Shown piece after piece: positions 51,207 through 59,820 of a stretch of 64,000 nt of DNA (positions within the stretch are counted from its first letter, which is position 1; every line of letters begins with the position of its first letter). The DNA comes from Paenibacillus sp. FSL R5-0490. Lineage in GTDB: Bacteria; Bacillota; Bacilli; Bacillales; Cytobacillaceae. The notes under the pieces were generated by a model, which made no database searches, was not told where the DNA came from, and saw nothing but the letters and a program-made list of their open reading frames with translations. The DNA is taken from positions 62,001 through 126,000 of the forward strand of contig NZ_MRTQ01000008.1 of the NCBI RefSeq assembly GCF_001956215.1, written 5' to 3'. The translations under genes were made by a program, and so were the position numbers.

Positions 51207-51701
51207 ATGAAGAAAAAGTTCATGTTTCTATTAGCAATCGTTTTTCTTGTTCTGACAGCATGCGGCAAAGATCAAACGATTGCATTAAAGGATCAAAGCG
51301 GCAATGAAGTTGCCTTCCCGCAGGACAAGCCATCTGTCTTCTTCTTTATCACAACATACACCTGAGGACTCTGTCAGCAGCAGCTGGTCGAGCTGCATCA
51401 GAATATGGATAAATTAGAAGATTTGGATGCCAATATGTACATCGTCAGCAATGATCAGCCTGAGCAGCAGCTTGAGCTTTATCAGGCACTGGAAGAAAAG
51501 ATGGGACAAAGCCTCCCATTTATTTCTGATCCGGAAATGAAGCTCATTGAACAGGCTGGCATGAAAAATGGCGACACTGCCTACAGGGGCTATGCAATAA
51601 TGGATACAAAAGGCAAAATTGTGTTAAATAAGGTCAATGACCATTGGGGCGAAGAAATCGATACAACTGCAGAAGATATAAAAAAAGAGCTTTCTAATTA
51701 A
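51207..51701 (+). CDS. Candidate selenocysteine-containing thioredoxin/peroxiredoxin-like lipoprotein (in-frame UGA)
   Basis: Reading from ATG 51207 gives a lipoprotein signal (KKKFMFLLAIVFLVLTACGK, lipobox Cys19), then a thioredoxin-like core: IALKDQSGNEVAFPQDKPSV, then FFFITTYT-[UGA]-GLCQQQLVELH, and a C-terminal half with SLPFISDPEMKLIEQAG and GYAIMDTKGKIV. The TGA (51363-51365, codon 53) falls exactly on the first Cys of the expected CxxC, giving UxxC; Cys56 is kept. The same frame is open for 111 codons after the UGA with coherent fold features. Total 164 aa with UGA read as Sec. A SECIS-like hairpin follows (51380-51396). Alternatively it is a nonsense mutant. Confidence 0.65.
51363..51402 (+). 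promoter_or_regulatory. SECIS-like element downstream of UGA
   Basis: After UGA and 14 nt, GCAGCT (51380-51385), loop GGTCG, AGCTGC (51391-51396): a perfect 6-bp stem. A lower stem TCTG/CAGA (51370-51373 with 51399-51402) is possible. E. coli fdhF SECIS has its GGUCU loop at nearly the same distance from UGA. Confidence 0.55.
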
Positions 51702-51704
51702 AAA

Positions 51705-51724
51705 AACACGCTCGCGAGCGTGTT
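51705..51724 (-). terminator. Terminator of the holin-like toxin mRNA
   Basis: AACACGCTCGCGAGCGTGTT is a perfect 20-bp palindrome, followed on the minus strand by six more T. It starts right at the toxin stop codon and could also serve the selenoprotein transcript. Confidence 0.82.
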
Positions 51725-51816
51725 CAAGAATTCCTGTCTCTATCTGTGAACTGGAGCATGGCGATAACAAACATACCGAAACTGATCATCAAAGACAACA
51801 CTTCAAAGGTACCCAT
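51724..51816 (-). CDS. Putative holin-like type I toxin (30 aa)
   Basis: A single-TM peptide MGTFEVLSLMISFGMFVIAM ending LQFTDRDRNS, with a charged tail. The pattern EVLSLMISFG is that of the Bacillus putative holin-like toxins (TxpA/BsrG-like families), which are neutralised by an antisense RNA. AAGGAGG lies 10 nt before ATG 51816. Convergent DNA to a terminator at 51910-51956 leaves room for a plus-strand antisense RNA. Too short for ordinary gene calling. Confidence 0.75.
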   Translation of the reverse strand: MGTFEVLSLMISFGMFVIAMLQFTDRDRNS

Positions 51817-51857
51817 TTATACATCGCCTCCTTACCTTCAGCCTTCCCGGAAGCAAA

Positions 51858-51879
51858 CTTGTCCTATACGCAGGATAAG
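51858..51879. promoter_or_regulatory. Imperfect 22-bp palindrome upstream of the toxin gene
   Basis: CTTGTCCT and AGGATAAG arms around ATACGC. It lies where a toxin promoter or operator is expected; meaning unknown. Confidence 0.4.
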
Positions 51880-51909
51880 TGCCTTATTAAAAATCCGTTC
51901 AAAAGGCCT

Positions 51910-51956
51910 AAAAAGAGCCAGCACATGTCAAAATTGCATGTGACTGGCTCTTTTTT
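51910..51956. terminator. Bidirectional terminator between toxin locus and membrane-protein gene
   Basis: AAAAAGAGCCAG and CTGGCTCTTTTT extended by CACATG/CATGTG. It ends the 52046-53125 transcript and could end an antisense RNA to the toxin. Confidence 0.82.
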
Positions 51957-52045
51957 ATCTTCTCATGAAATTACGGTGAGAAATGCCGCGCTTTTATTCC
52001 GGATCAATTTATGTGCGGATGAAGAAATTTATGTGCGTTCATCAC

Positions 52046-53125
52046 TTAGACCGAAGTTTCCTTTCCGAATGCGGCCGGAACCTGGACATGTTTCCTTCTT
52101 AATGAATCAGCACTTAAATAAATTTCAATGACCAATAGCAATAAAATGATCCAGACGCCTGAATTCAGGATGAATGCCTGCAAAGGGCTTTCAATAAAAA
52201 AGGTAAACGTAAAGAACATCGCAAATGTAAAGATTCGGCTCCACTGTGTCACATCGTAGGTGAAAATGCCCTCTTTTAAGCCAAACATTCGAATGCGCCA
52301 CACGAGCCTTATAATTTCAATAGCCTCAACGATTATGAAGACCAGGAATACAGCCAGCCAAAACCACATGGCAGCAGAACCTGCAGCGATGCCCGATTTG
52401 AACATGGCAAGCCCGCTGATCGATAAAGCACCGTGAAAAATGCAATTGGTATTATTCCAGTCCTTCGCTAAATTCCATCCGCGAACAGCATAACGCTTCA
52501 GGATAAACCAGGCACTGATAAAATAAAAGAGCAATCCAGTAAAAATAAGAGCGGCATTCAAAAAGACAGGAACCTCTTTAAAAACAGTATTAAAAAGGAG
52601 CACAAGTGACTGTGTGCTGACAGTGGTCAGCAGCAGAACACCATGTGTCTGCCGGCCAAAAGGTGCAGCTCCAAGCTCCTTGAAACCTCTTATGCTGATC
52701 CAAATATAAACTGCCCATAAGCCCGCATTCAGGATCGCGAGCGCCTGGGCTTCCGCACCGGCACCAAATTGTCTGAAGAACATAATGCCGCAAATCGAAG
52801 TGCCGGCCACCCAGGTTCCGATGCCAAAGCGATTAATGGGATTAACGTAATGCAGCTTCTTGAACTCTCCTTTAAAAATGGTCATTCCAATGGAGACGAG
52901 GAATGCCAGCCATAACGCCAAATCAGCTATACTGAGAATCTTGCCGAAGCTTCCCAAAAAGAAGGGCATCCCGAAATAATTGAGCAAAACGCCCTGTGTC
53001 ACGATGCCAAATGCCATCACAGCCGCCATGGCAGCCGTATTGATATTAATTTTTTTAAGTATGATAAATAAAACAGCCCCAATAAAAAGAAAGCCGAGCA
53101 ACAGAAAATATAACACTATAATCAC
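52046..53125 (-). CDS. Ten-TM membrane protein, possibly TDT/anion-channel-like
   Basis: A 359-aa protein with about 10 hydrophobic segments and short loops. Notable polar blocks are HYVNPINRFGIGTWVAGTSI and DWNNTNCIFHGALSISGLAM. The NPINRFGIGTWVAGTS region recalls tellurite-resistance/dicarboxylate (TDT) transporters, but I am not sure. GTG start with a weak ribosome site. Single gene with a terminator; no contextual clue. Confidence 0.7.
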   Translation of the reverse strand: MIIVLYFLLLGFLFIGAVLFIILKKININTAAMAAVMAFGIVTQGVLLNYFGMPFFLGSFGKILSIADLALWLAFLVSIGMTIFKGEFKKLHYVNPINRFGIGTWVAGTSICGIMFFRQFGAGAEAQALAILNAGLWAVYIWISIRGFKELGAAPFGRQTHGVLLLTTVSTQSLVLLFNTVFKEVPVFLNAALIFTGLLFYFISAWFILKRYAVRGWNLAKDWNNTNCIFHGALSISGLAMFKSGIAAGSAAMWFWLAVFLVFIIVEAIEIIRLVWRIRMFGLKEGIFTYDVTQWSRIFTFAMFFTFTFFIESPLQAFILNSGVWIILLLLVIEIYLSADSLRRKHVQVPAAFGKETSV

Positions 53126-53186
53126 CGTAATTAATTTATTTACTATAATTATAACATTCTATGCAAGTGGTACTTTGGCTGCAGAT

Positions 53187-53218
53187 AAAAAAGGCAGTGC
53201 ATGTTGTATGCACTGCCA
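53187..53218 (-). terminator. Terminator of the PAS kinase gene
   Basis: GGCAGTGCAT and ATGCACTGCC around five nt, then T6 on the minus strand. Confidence 0.87.
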
Positions 53219-53223
53219 GCTCT

Positions 53224-54477
53224 CTAGATCAAAACGGTGTTTCTGTTTTCATTTCCTTCTAAATGAACCCCTTCAAATGGAAGTTCAATCTCCATTTTCG
53301 TGCCTTCTCCCACTTTGCTTTCGATGGTTAAGCGGCCATTATGGTTTTCGATAATTTTATAGCAAATCATCAGACCCAGCCCGGTTCCCTTTTCCTTTGT
53401 TGTATAAAAGGGTTCCCCAAGACTTGGAATCCGGTCTTCCGAAATACCAACCCCCTGATCGATGAATTGAACGGAAATGGTATTGCTGGTCTTTTTCATG
53501 ACTTTAATCGTTAATGGGCCGCCGTCCGGCATTGCTTCAATCGCATTCTTTATGATATTCAGGAATACCTGTTTCAATTGGTTCTTTTCACAATGAACCA
53601 TGGGGGCATAAAGATTATTTTCTACTTTTATTTCCACGTTATTTAAAATTGACTGGGTATTGCTAAGGAGAATCACTTCGCTGATTAATTTTGTCAGGTC
53701 CTGCTTTTCAAAAATGTCTGCAGTGGGCTTGGCCAGCACTAAAAACTCACCGACGATTCCATTAATGCGATCCAATTCTGTAAGCACAATATCAAAATAT
53801 TCTTCTTTTTGACTATTTGACTTGAAAAGCTGAACAAACCCTTTGATCGATGTAAGCGGGTTCCGGATTTCGTGTGCGATGCCGGCTGCCATCTGCCCCA
53901 GAAGTGCAAGCTTCTCCGATTTTTGCAGAAGCTGTTCCTGTTCCGCTTTTTTATCAGAAATATCTGTTCCAATCGAGAGTATGGCCTCTTTTCCTTCAAA
54001 TTCAACATAAAGTGATGAAACTTCAAAATAACTTCTGGTTCCATCAATACGTTTAATCATATATTCAGTATTGTTGAGAAGCTCCTTCTCTGTACTTATG
54101 TGCTGATAGCGTTCATGTAAGCGGCCCTGATAGTCAGGCTCAACAATATCGAGAAGCGATAGGCCTATTAATGAATCAGTATTTAATCTCGACATGGCAC
54201 TGACAGCTGCGGAGTTTGCATATAAAATTTCACAGTTCTTATGTATGAACACGGAAACCGGGAGTGATTCCAGAAGCTTTTTATAGCTTTCCTCGCTGGC
54301 CCGCGCTTTTTCTGCATAGTACCGGCTTTTGTCAAACTGCCAGCCTACAAACCAGGCGATACCTGTAAATAGAAAAAAATCAAAAGAAAGAAACTTTTCA
54401 TGCGAAAAAATAGATTGATAAGAGGTAAATAAAACCGAAATAATCACAAGTGAAATTTGACCAGTATGTTTATTCAT
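53224..54477 (-). CDS. PAS-domain histidine kinase (sporulation-kinase-like)
   Basis: A 417-aa kinase: two short N-terminal hydrophobic stretches (about 8-22 and 32-47), a PAS domain (residues about 62-180: LLESLPVSVFIHKNCEILYA), H-box GIAHEIRNPLTSIKGFVQLF (H202), N-box IIKNAIEAMPDGG, and G-boxes DQGVGISEDRIPSLGEPFY and GTGLGLMICYKII. The H-box and absence of a neighbouring response regulator are typical of orphan KinA/KinB/KinE-type kinases feeding the phosphorelay. Together with the two Spo0E-like proteins it would tune sporulation; that link is inference. Confidence 0.9.
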   Translation of the reverse strand: MNKHTGQISLVIISVLFTSYQSIFSHEKFLSFDFFLFTGIAWFVGWQFDKSRYYAEKARASEESYKKLLESLPVSVFIHKNCEILYANSAAVSAMSRLNTDSLIGLSLLDIVEPDYQGRLHERYQHISTEKELLNNTEYMIKRIDGTRSYFEVSSLYVEFEGKEAILSIGTDISDKKAEQEQLLQKSEKLALLGQMAAGIAHEIRNPLTSIKGFVQLFKSNSQKEEYFDIVLTELDRINGIVGEFLVLAKPTADIFEKQDLTKLISEVILLSNTQSILNNVEIKVENNLYAPMVHCEKNQLKQVFLNIIKNAIEAMPDGGPLTIKVMKKTSNTISVQFIDQGVGISEDRIPSLGEPFYTTKEKGTGLGLMICYKIIENHNGRLTIESKVGEGTKMEIELPFEGVHLEGNENRNTVLI

Positions 54478-54603
54478 ATATCCCTCTTTTTTTTATGTTT
54501 TTTTCTATTATTTTAGCATCAGTTGTGAAGAAAGCGATATCATTTTTTTCAGAACAAGGGCATCCTGCAGCAATCATGTGCAGATGATACCCACAAATTC
54601 ATC

Positions 54604-55836
54604 TTACTTCTTCACCTGTCCATTCCCTTTCACAATATATTTCGTCGATGTCAGTGCCGGCAGCCCCATCGGACCCCGGGCATGGAGTTTTTGGGTGCTG
54701 ATGCCGATTTCAGCGCCAAACCCAAACTCGAAGCCATCTGTAAAACGGGTGGATGCATTATGGTAAACGGCCGCTGCATCAACTTCATTCAGGAATTTTT
54801 CCACATTTTCCGGGTTTGATGAAATAATCGCTTCAGAATGTTTTGTGCCAAAGCGGTTTATATGAGCAATGGCCTCTTCCACGCTTTCCGTCACTTTCAA
54901 TGCAACTTCCAAGCCTAAATATTCAGCGGCCCAATCCTCTTCCGCGGCCGGAATGATTTCTTCCCCGCTGACACCTTCACCGCCATGAATCACAACTCCT
55001 TTTTCCTTTAGCGCATTCACAAGGTCGTTAAGCTCCTCCCACTCTCTGTGAACAAGGATCGTTTCGCAGGCATTGCAAACCGACGGACGCTGTGTTTTGG
55101 CATTAACCGCTATGCTAATCGCCATTTCCTTATCGGCACTTTCATCAATATAGATATGACAATTGCCTGCACCAGTCTCAAGCACCGGGACTGTGGATTG
55201 TTCTACAACTGTCTGAATCAGCTTTGCCCCTCCCCGCGGAATCAAGACATCCAGGTAATCGTTCAGCTTGAACATAGCAGAAGCGGTTTCCCGGCTTGTA
55301 TCCTCAATCAGCTGTACTGCATCTGCCGGCAGGTCACTCTTTTCCAAAGCATGATGAATCACTTGCACAATCGCTTTATTGGAATGAATGGCAGTTGAAC
55401 TTCCGCGCAGCATAACAGCATTGCCTGTCTTCAAGCATAAGCTTGATGCATCGACCGTTACATTGGGACGCGCTTCATAGATCATGCCGACAACACCAAT
55501 CGGAACCCGAACCTGTGTTATCTCAAGCCCATTCGGTCGTTCCCACTTGGAAATAATCTCCCCAATTGGATCTTCCAGCCGGGTGAGCTGGATAAGTGCG
55601 TCCGCCATATCCTCAAGGCGGGCTTCATTTAACCGCAGACGGTCCAATAAAGCATCGCTCATCCCCTTTTCCTTACCTGCGTCCAGGTCCTTTTCATTTT
55701 CTGTTAAAATAAAATCCTTCTCCTGCATCAGCTGCTCAGAGATCAGTTCAAGCGCACGATTTTTTTGCTGTGTCGACTTTTTTGCCAGCTCTGCCGCTGC
55801 TTTTTTCGCTTTATGGCCTTTATGAATTAACTCCAT
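54604..55836 (-). CDS. proA: Glutamate-5-semialdehyde dehydrogenase (gamma-glutamyl phosphate reductase)
   Basis: Second step of proline synthesis. It is a 410-aa aldehyde-dehydrogenase-fold protein with [31 protein letters not shown], and the catalytic Cys in [15 protein letters not shown]; the C-terminus has [27 protein letters not shown] precedes ATG 55836. It overlaps proB by 10 nt and is read from the same T-box-controlled mRNA. Confidence 0.96.
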   Translation of the reverse strand: MELIHKGHKAKKAAAELAKKSTQQKNRALELISEQLMQEKDFILTENEKDLDAGKEKGMSDALLDRLRLNEARLEDMADALIQLTRLEDPIGEIISKWERPNGLEITQVRVPIGVVGMIYEARPNVTVDASSLCLKTGNAVMLRGSSTAIHSNKAIVQVIHHALEKSDLPADAVQLIEDTSRETASAMFKLNDYLDVLIPRGGAKLIQTVVEQSTVPVLETGAGNCHIYIDESADKEMAISIAVNAKTQRPSVCNACETILVHREWEELNDLVNALKEKGVVIHGGEGVSGEEIIPAAEEDWAAEYLGLEVALKVTESVEEAIAHINRFGTKHSEAIISSNPENVEKFLNEVDAAAVYHNASTRFTDGFEFGFGAEIGISTQKLHARGPMGLPALTSTKYIVKGNGQVKK

Positions 55837-56957
55837 GAACTTTTCTCCTTTCTTTTTTGGGTTACCCAGTGATCCCGGTGAATGACAACCCGGCGGTCGC
55901 TCCCGGCCAGCTGCATGGCTTCCACACTGGATAGCCCTTTAATGGCCCGAAGTTCATCGGATGAGAAATTAACCTGCCCCTTGCCGATCAAATCCCCTTT
56001 TGGGCCAATCACTTCCACCACATCCTGAATATGAAAATGGCCTGTTATGCTGGTCACACCTGCAGGCAGAAGGCTTTTTCCCTGCGTTAATATGGCCTGT
56101 GCAGCACCGTGATCCACTTCAATTTTCCCATTCGGAACAGAATGCAGCGCAAGCCACTGCTTGGAAGTTTTGACACTCGGCTGTGACCTCGTGCCGATAT
56201 AAGTCCCATCCCCTTTGCCTTCAAGGATCTCAACCAGCTTTTTCGCGCCATGACCCACGCCTATGAAAACCTGCACACCCAGTGCCAATGCTGTCCTTGC
56301 CGCCGCAAGCTTTGTCACCATTCCGCCGGTTCCCACCTTTGAGCCTGACCCTGCGGCAGCATTCATCAATTCCTCGGTTATTTCTGAAATAAAATTGAAC
56401 TTTTTTGCTTCTGAATTTGTGCGGGGATTGGAATCATAAATTCCATTCACATCTGTCAGGATGATCAGGCGGTGTGCCTGTACCAGACCGCAGACAAGTG
56501 CTGACAGCATATCGTTATCACCAAAGGCCAGCTCCTCAATCGATACAGAATCATTTTCATTAATGATCGGAAGAACATTCCGCTTCAATAGTTCAGACAA
56601 TGTGGCATGTGCATTTTGGTATTGCTCCTTATGCAGGAAGTTTTGCCTTGTCAGCAGCAATTGCGCTGCAACGATTCCATGCTTTTTGAATTCTTCCGTA
56701 TACCCCCGCATTAATAACCCCTGACCCACTGCGGCGGCCGCCTGTTTTCCGGCAATGGTCACCGGGCGCGAAGGATAGCCAAGATCCGCAAATCCTGCAG
56801 CAACGGCTCCTGATGAAATTAATATAACCTCATGCCCCTTCTCCTTCAGCCGTGAAAGGGCAGCTGCATGCTCCTCCAGCTTTTCCATGCACAATCCGCC
56901 ATTGTTATTAGTCAGCGAACTGCTTCCAATTTTCACAACAATCCGTTCCTTCTTCAC
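55827..56957 (-). CDS. proB: Glutamate 5-kinase
   Basis: First step of proline synthesis. The amino-acid kinase domain ([46 protein letters not shown]) is followed by a PUA domain (residues about 275-360: [19 protein letters not shown]). GTG 56957 (VKKERIVV) after AAGGGTGG is the start; the frame is open further upstream through the T-box leader, but that part is RNA structure, not protein. 376 aa, like other Bacillus ProB. Confidence 0.95.
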   Translation of the reverse strand: MKKERIVVKIGSSSLTNNNGGLCMEKLEEHAAALSRLKEKGHEVILISSGAVAAGFADLGYPSRPVTIAGKQAAAAVGQGLLMRGYTEEFKKHGIVAAQLLLTRQNFLHKEQYQNAHATLSELLKRNVLPIINENDSVSIEELAFGDNDMLSALVCGLVQAHRLIILTDVNGIYDSNPRTNSEAKKFNFISEITEELMNAAAGSGSKVGTGGMVTKLAAARTALALGVQVFIGVGHGAKKLVEILEGKGDGTYIGTRSQPSVKTSKQWLALHSVPNGKIEVDHGAAQAILTQGKSLLPAGVTSITGHFHIQDVVEVIGPKGDLIGKGQVNFSSDELRAIKGLSSVEAMQLAGSDRRVVIHRDHWVTQKRKEKSSWS

Positions 56958-57272
56958 ATCAGACACCACCCTTATGTTAAAAAGCGTTCGTCCGCTCCAT
57001 AAAGCGGAATAAAAAAAAGCCCTCCCATCCCTAAAAAAAGGACGGAAGAGCTTTGTCTTTCGCGGTACCACCTTCATTGGCACTGCACACTGCAAGTGCC
57101 CGCTTAAAAATCCTTTAACGACGGAATTTCGGCCAGGTTTGCCTGGCAGCTCAAGGGCTAGGTTCAATAGCTTTGCAGGCCGCAGGATCTTTCAGCCGGT
57201 GAATCCCGCTCTCTTCTTGCCTGATTTCTATTTACTGATTCCCTGTCAATGCTGTTGATATTTTCATAAGAT
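56958..57272 (-). promoter_or_regulatory. T-box leader of proBA (probably tRNA-Pro responsive)
   Basis: The minus strand carries the T-box sequence GGTGGTACCGCG (complement at 57061-57072) followed by a terminator hairpin (57013-57056, GCTCTTCCGTCC with GGATGGGAGGGC and a T run). The upstream part can form stem I. The specifier is probably a CCT codon near GAACCTAGCC. Uncharged tRNA-Pro would favour the antiterminator. Transcription starts near 57273. Confidence 0.88.
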
Positions 57273-57279
57273 TAGAATT

Positions 57280-57308
57280 ATTATGCATGCTTCTGTATTT
57301 TATGTCAA
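57280..57308 (-). promoter_or_regulatory. proBA promoter
   Basis: Minus-strand TTGACA (57303-57308), 17 bp, CATAAT (57280-57285). Confidence 0.75.
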
Positions 57309-57360
57309 TGATTAATTTGCTGATTTAAAGGGGTAAAATTCTCATTTTCACGGTAAGGTG

Positions 57361-57397
57361 CATTCCCATGATAATGCACGCCGAATCGGGAATGCTA
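57361..57397 (+). other. Inverted repeat in the RNase J leader
   Basis: GCATTCCC...GGGAATGC encloses 20 nt, with a competing GTGCAT...ATGCAC. It lies about 30 nt before ATG 57427 and may fold in the leader. Confidence 0.4.
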
Positions 57398-57426
57398 AGA
57401 AAAAAGACTAACGGGAGGATGTACAT

Positions 57427-59100
57427 ATGGAGTCAAATGGAAAGCAGTTATCCATCTTTTCTCTTGGCGGCATTAATGAAATTGGGAAAAATATGTATGT
57501 GATTCAATATGATGACGATATTATCGTGATAGATGCCGGGGGGAAATTCCCCGATGAGACATTATTGGGGATCGATTTGATCATCCCGGATATCACTTAC
57601 CTTGAAGAAAACAGGGAAAAAATACGAGGCCTGATTGTCACTCATGGACATGAGGATCATATCGGCGGGGTTGCCTATCTCCTGAAAAAAATGAATATGC
57701 CGATTTATGCTACGCGATTTACACTGGGGCTTATTGAATTAAAGCTAACGGAGCATCGCCTGCTTGGTGACTCCGAGCTGATCACCATTGATTCTGATAC
57801 TCGCCTTGAATTTGGTGAGATAGGCGTAAGCTTTTTCAAAGTGAATCACAGCATCCCGGACTGTCTGGGAATTGTTTTTAAAACACCGGAGGGAAATGTC
57901 GTCCATACAGGCGATTTTAAATTTGATTTGACTCCTGTAAATCAGGAGCATGCTGATATCCACAGGATGGCGGAAATCGGGCGGGAAGGAGTCCTCGCAC
58001 TTCTTTCAGAAAGCACAAACGCTGAGCGGTCCGGCTTTTCTCCAACTGAGCATATTGTCGGGGAGAACATTGAGGAAGCATTCATGAAAGCCCCCCGCAA
58101 AATCATCATCTCCACATTCGCTTCCAATGTGAGCCGTGTCCAGCAGGTGGTGGCTGCAGCCATGAAAGCAAACCGGAAGCTTGTCCTTCTTGGCCGAAGC
58201 ATGGTGAATGTGGTGAATGTGGCCATTGAACGCGGGTATCTGGCCGTTCCTGAGGGAATGATTATCAACCCGAAAGAGGCAATGAATCTCGCTCCTGAAA
58301 AGGTGTGCATACTTTGTACCGGCAGCCAGGGTGAGCCGATGGCTGCCCTCTCACGCCTTTCTTCCGGAAATTACCGTGACGCTGAAATTCATCCTGAAGA
58401 TACCGTGATTCTGGCTGCCTCCCCAATCCCGGGCAACGAGCGTGATGTTTCTAAAATCATTGATAACCTCTTTAAACTGGGTGCCAGAGTAATTTACGGA
58501 TCAGGCAGCTCAACGGGAATGCATGTGTCCGGCCACGGCTACCAGGAGGATTTAAAGCTTATGCTCACATTGATGAAGCCGAAATATTTTATTCCCATTC
58601 ACGGTGAATACAGAATGCTTCATCATCATAAATTGCTTGCTGAATCGATCGGTGTTGAAAAAGGGAACACTTTTATCATTAAAAATGGGGATGTTGTTGA
58701 TTTTGAGAACGGAGAAGCACGCCAGACAAGGCGGGTGCCTGCAGGAGATACGTATGTGGATGGAGTGGGTGTCGGTGACATTGGCAGCATCGTGCTCCGC
58801 GACAGGAAGCAGCTATCAGAGGATGGCATGCTTGTGATCGTACTGACCATGAGCAAGAGTGAACGCAAAATGATATCAAGGCCGGATACGATATCCCGGG
58901 GCTTTATTTACGCAAGGGAATCCGAAGATCTGCTGAGAGACATAAATCGGATAGCAGAAAAAACCGTCAACGATCTTCCTGAGCAGGATAAAAGCCAGTG
59001 GAATGTCATCAAGCAGAGCATCAAGAAATCACTTGGGCAGTTTTTATTCGAAAAAACAAAGCGCAAACCAATGATCCTGCCGATCATTATTGAAATATAA
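57427..59100 (+). CDS. Ribonuclease J
   Basis: A 557-aa metallo-beta-lactamase/beta-CASP nuclease. Metal motif THGHEDHIGG (H73, H75, D77, H78), HTGDFKFD, beta-CASP blocks STFASNVSRVQQ, LCTGSQGEPMAALSR and GHGYQEDLKL, and the C-terminal end RKPMILPIIIEI. The intact HGHEDH is that of catalytically competent RNase J1; B. subtilis J2 has HGHADA. The sequence nevertheless differs at many places from J1, so this may be an extra paralogue. GGGAGG precedes ATG. Endo/5' exonuclease in mRNA turnover. Confidence 0.9.
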   Translation: MESNGKQLSIFSLGGINEIGKNMYVIQYDDDIIVIDAGGKFPDETLLGIDLIIPDITYLEENREKIRGLIVTHGHEDHIGGVAYLLKKMNMPIYATRFTLGLIELKLTEHRLLGDSELITIDSDTRLEFGEIGVSFFKVNHSIPDCLGIVFKTPEGNVVHTGDFKFDLTPVNQEHADIHRMAEIGREGVLALLSESTNAERSGFSPTEHIVGENIEEAFMKAPRKIIISTFASNVSRVQQVVAAAMKANRKLVLLGRSMVNVVNVAIERGYLAVPEGMIINPKEAMNLAPEKVCILCTGSQGEPMAALSRLSSGNYRDAEIHPEDTVILAASPIPGNERDVSKIIDNLFKLGARVIYGSGSSTGMHVSGHGYQEDLKLMLTLMKPKYFIPIHGEYRMLHHHKLLAESIGVEKGNTFIIKNGDVVDFENGEARQTRRVPAGDTYVDGVGVGDIGSIVLRDRKQLSEDGMLVIVLTMSKSERKMISRPDTISRGFIYARESEDLLRDINRIAEKTVNDLPEQDKSQWNVIKQSIKKSLGQFLFEKTKRKPMILPIIIEI

Positions 59101-59108
59101 ACGAAAAG

Positions 59109-59135
59109 AGGCAAGCCTATTATGGCTTGCCTTTA
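59109..59135 (+). terminator. Terminator of the RNase J gene
   Basis: AGGCAAGCC and GGCTTGCCT around six nt, then TTAT. Confidence 0.75.
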
Positions 59136-59206
59136 TCACAGGATAACGAACAATCAGTCAGGAAACTTCCCTCCTGATTGGAGTTTCCCATTATCTAAAG
59201 GGCTGC

Positions 59207-59665
59207 TTATCCGCGGCGTCCGCCTCGGCCGCCCCGCTTTCCTTCAGTATTGCGCTTCAATGAAGAAATATTTTCTTCGCTCGATTTTAAGAATTTTGCC
59301 ATTTTGTCTTCAAAGCTTTCCTTTGGCTTAAAGTTTCCTTTTGAACGGAAATCTCTGGAACCACCACCGCCGCGGCGATCATCTCTTCCCTGGCGCGGTG
59401 GGCGCGGTGAATAAGAAGATTGGCCTTCCGGTCTGTCCACTGCTTTTTTGATGGATAAGGCAATTTTGCCTTCCTTCTCACTTAGCACTTTAACAGTTAC
59501 TTCATCGCCAACTTTTAAATGATCATTTACATCTTTAACATAGCTGTCAGCTACCTCACTGATGTGAACTAGACCAGTCGTGCCGCCTGGCAGCTCGACA
59601 AAAGCTCCGAAATTTGTAATACCTGTTACTTTTCCTTGTACCTTGCTTCCAATTTCGATTGACAA
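59207..59665 (-). CDS. S1-domain RNA-binding protein, YabR-like
   Basis: A 152-aa protein with an N-terminal S1 domain (IEIGSKVQGKVTGITNFGAF, GLVHISEVADSYVKDVNDHL) and a low-complexity Arg/Gly-rich middle (RDDRRGGGGSRDFRSK) ending KRGGRGGRRG. B. subtilis YabR has the same S1 sequence and the same FLK-S-E-SSLKRNTE tail. TTG 59665 with GAGGGGGAAG. YabR normally sits beside divIC; here it is next to an RNase J gene, so it may be a second copy or a rearrangement. Confidence 0.88.
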   Translation of the reverse strand: MSIEIGSKVQGKVTGITNFGAFVELPGGTTGLVHISEVADSYVKDVNDHLKVGDEVTVKVLSEKEGKIALSIKKAVDRPEGQSSYSPRPPRQGRDDRRGGGGSRDFRSKGNFKPKESFEDKMAKFLKSSEENISSLKRNTEGKRGGRGGRRG

Positions 59666-59820
59666 AAAAACTTCCCCCTCGGTAGTGTTAACAACGTCTT
59701 ATTATAACTTTTTTTTAAGATAATTTCAATGCCGGCGATATCCCCCGATATTCTACCCCGAATGAAGGGGGTTCAATCCTATTTTCGGGTAAAATTTATG
59801 CATATAATCGGCTCTTTTGG

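Noticed and set aside
51405-51701. A free-standing 98-aa gene starting at ATG 51405
   Set aside because: No ribosome site before it, and it begins in the middle of a thioredoxin-like fold that continues upstream in frame through the UGA to a well-formed start at 51207.
57061-57072. Plus-strand regulatory site for RNase J
   Set aside because: It is the complement of the T-box motif belonging to the minus-strand proBA leader.
56958-57167. N-terminal extension of proB
   Set aside because: The open frame runs through the T-box and terminator hairpin; ProB homology starts at GTG 56957.
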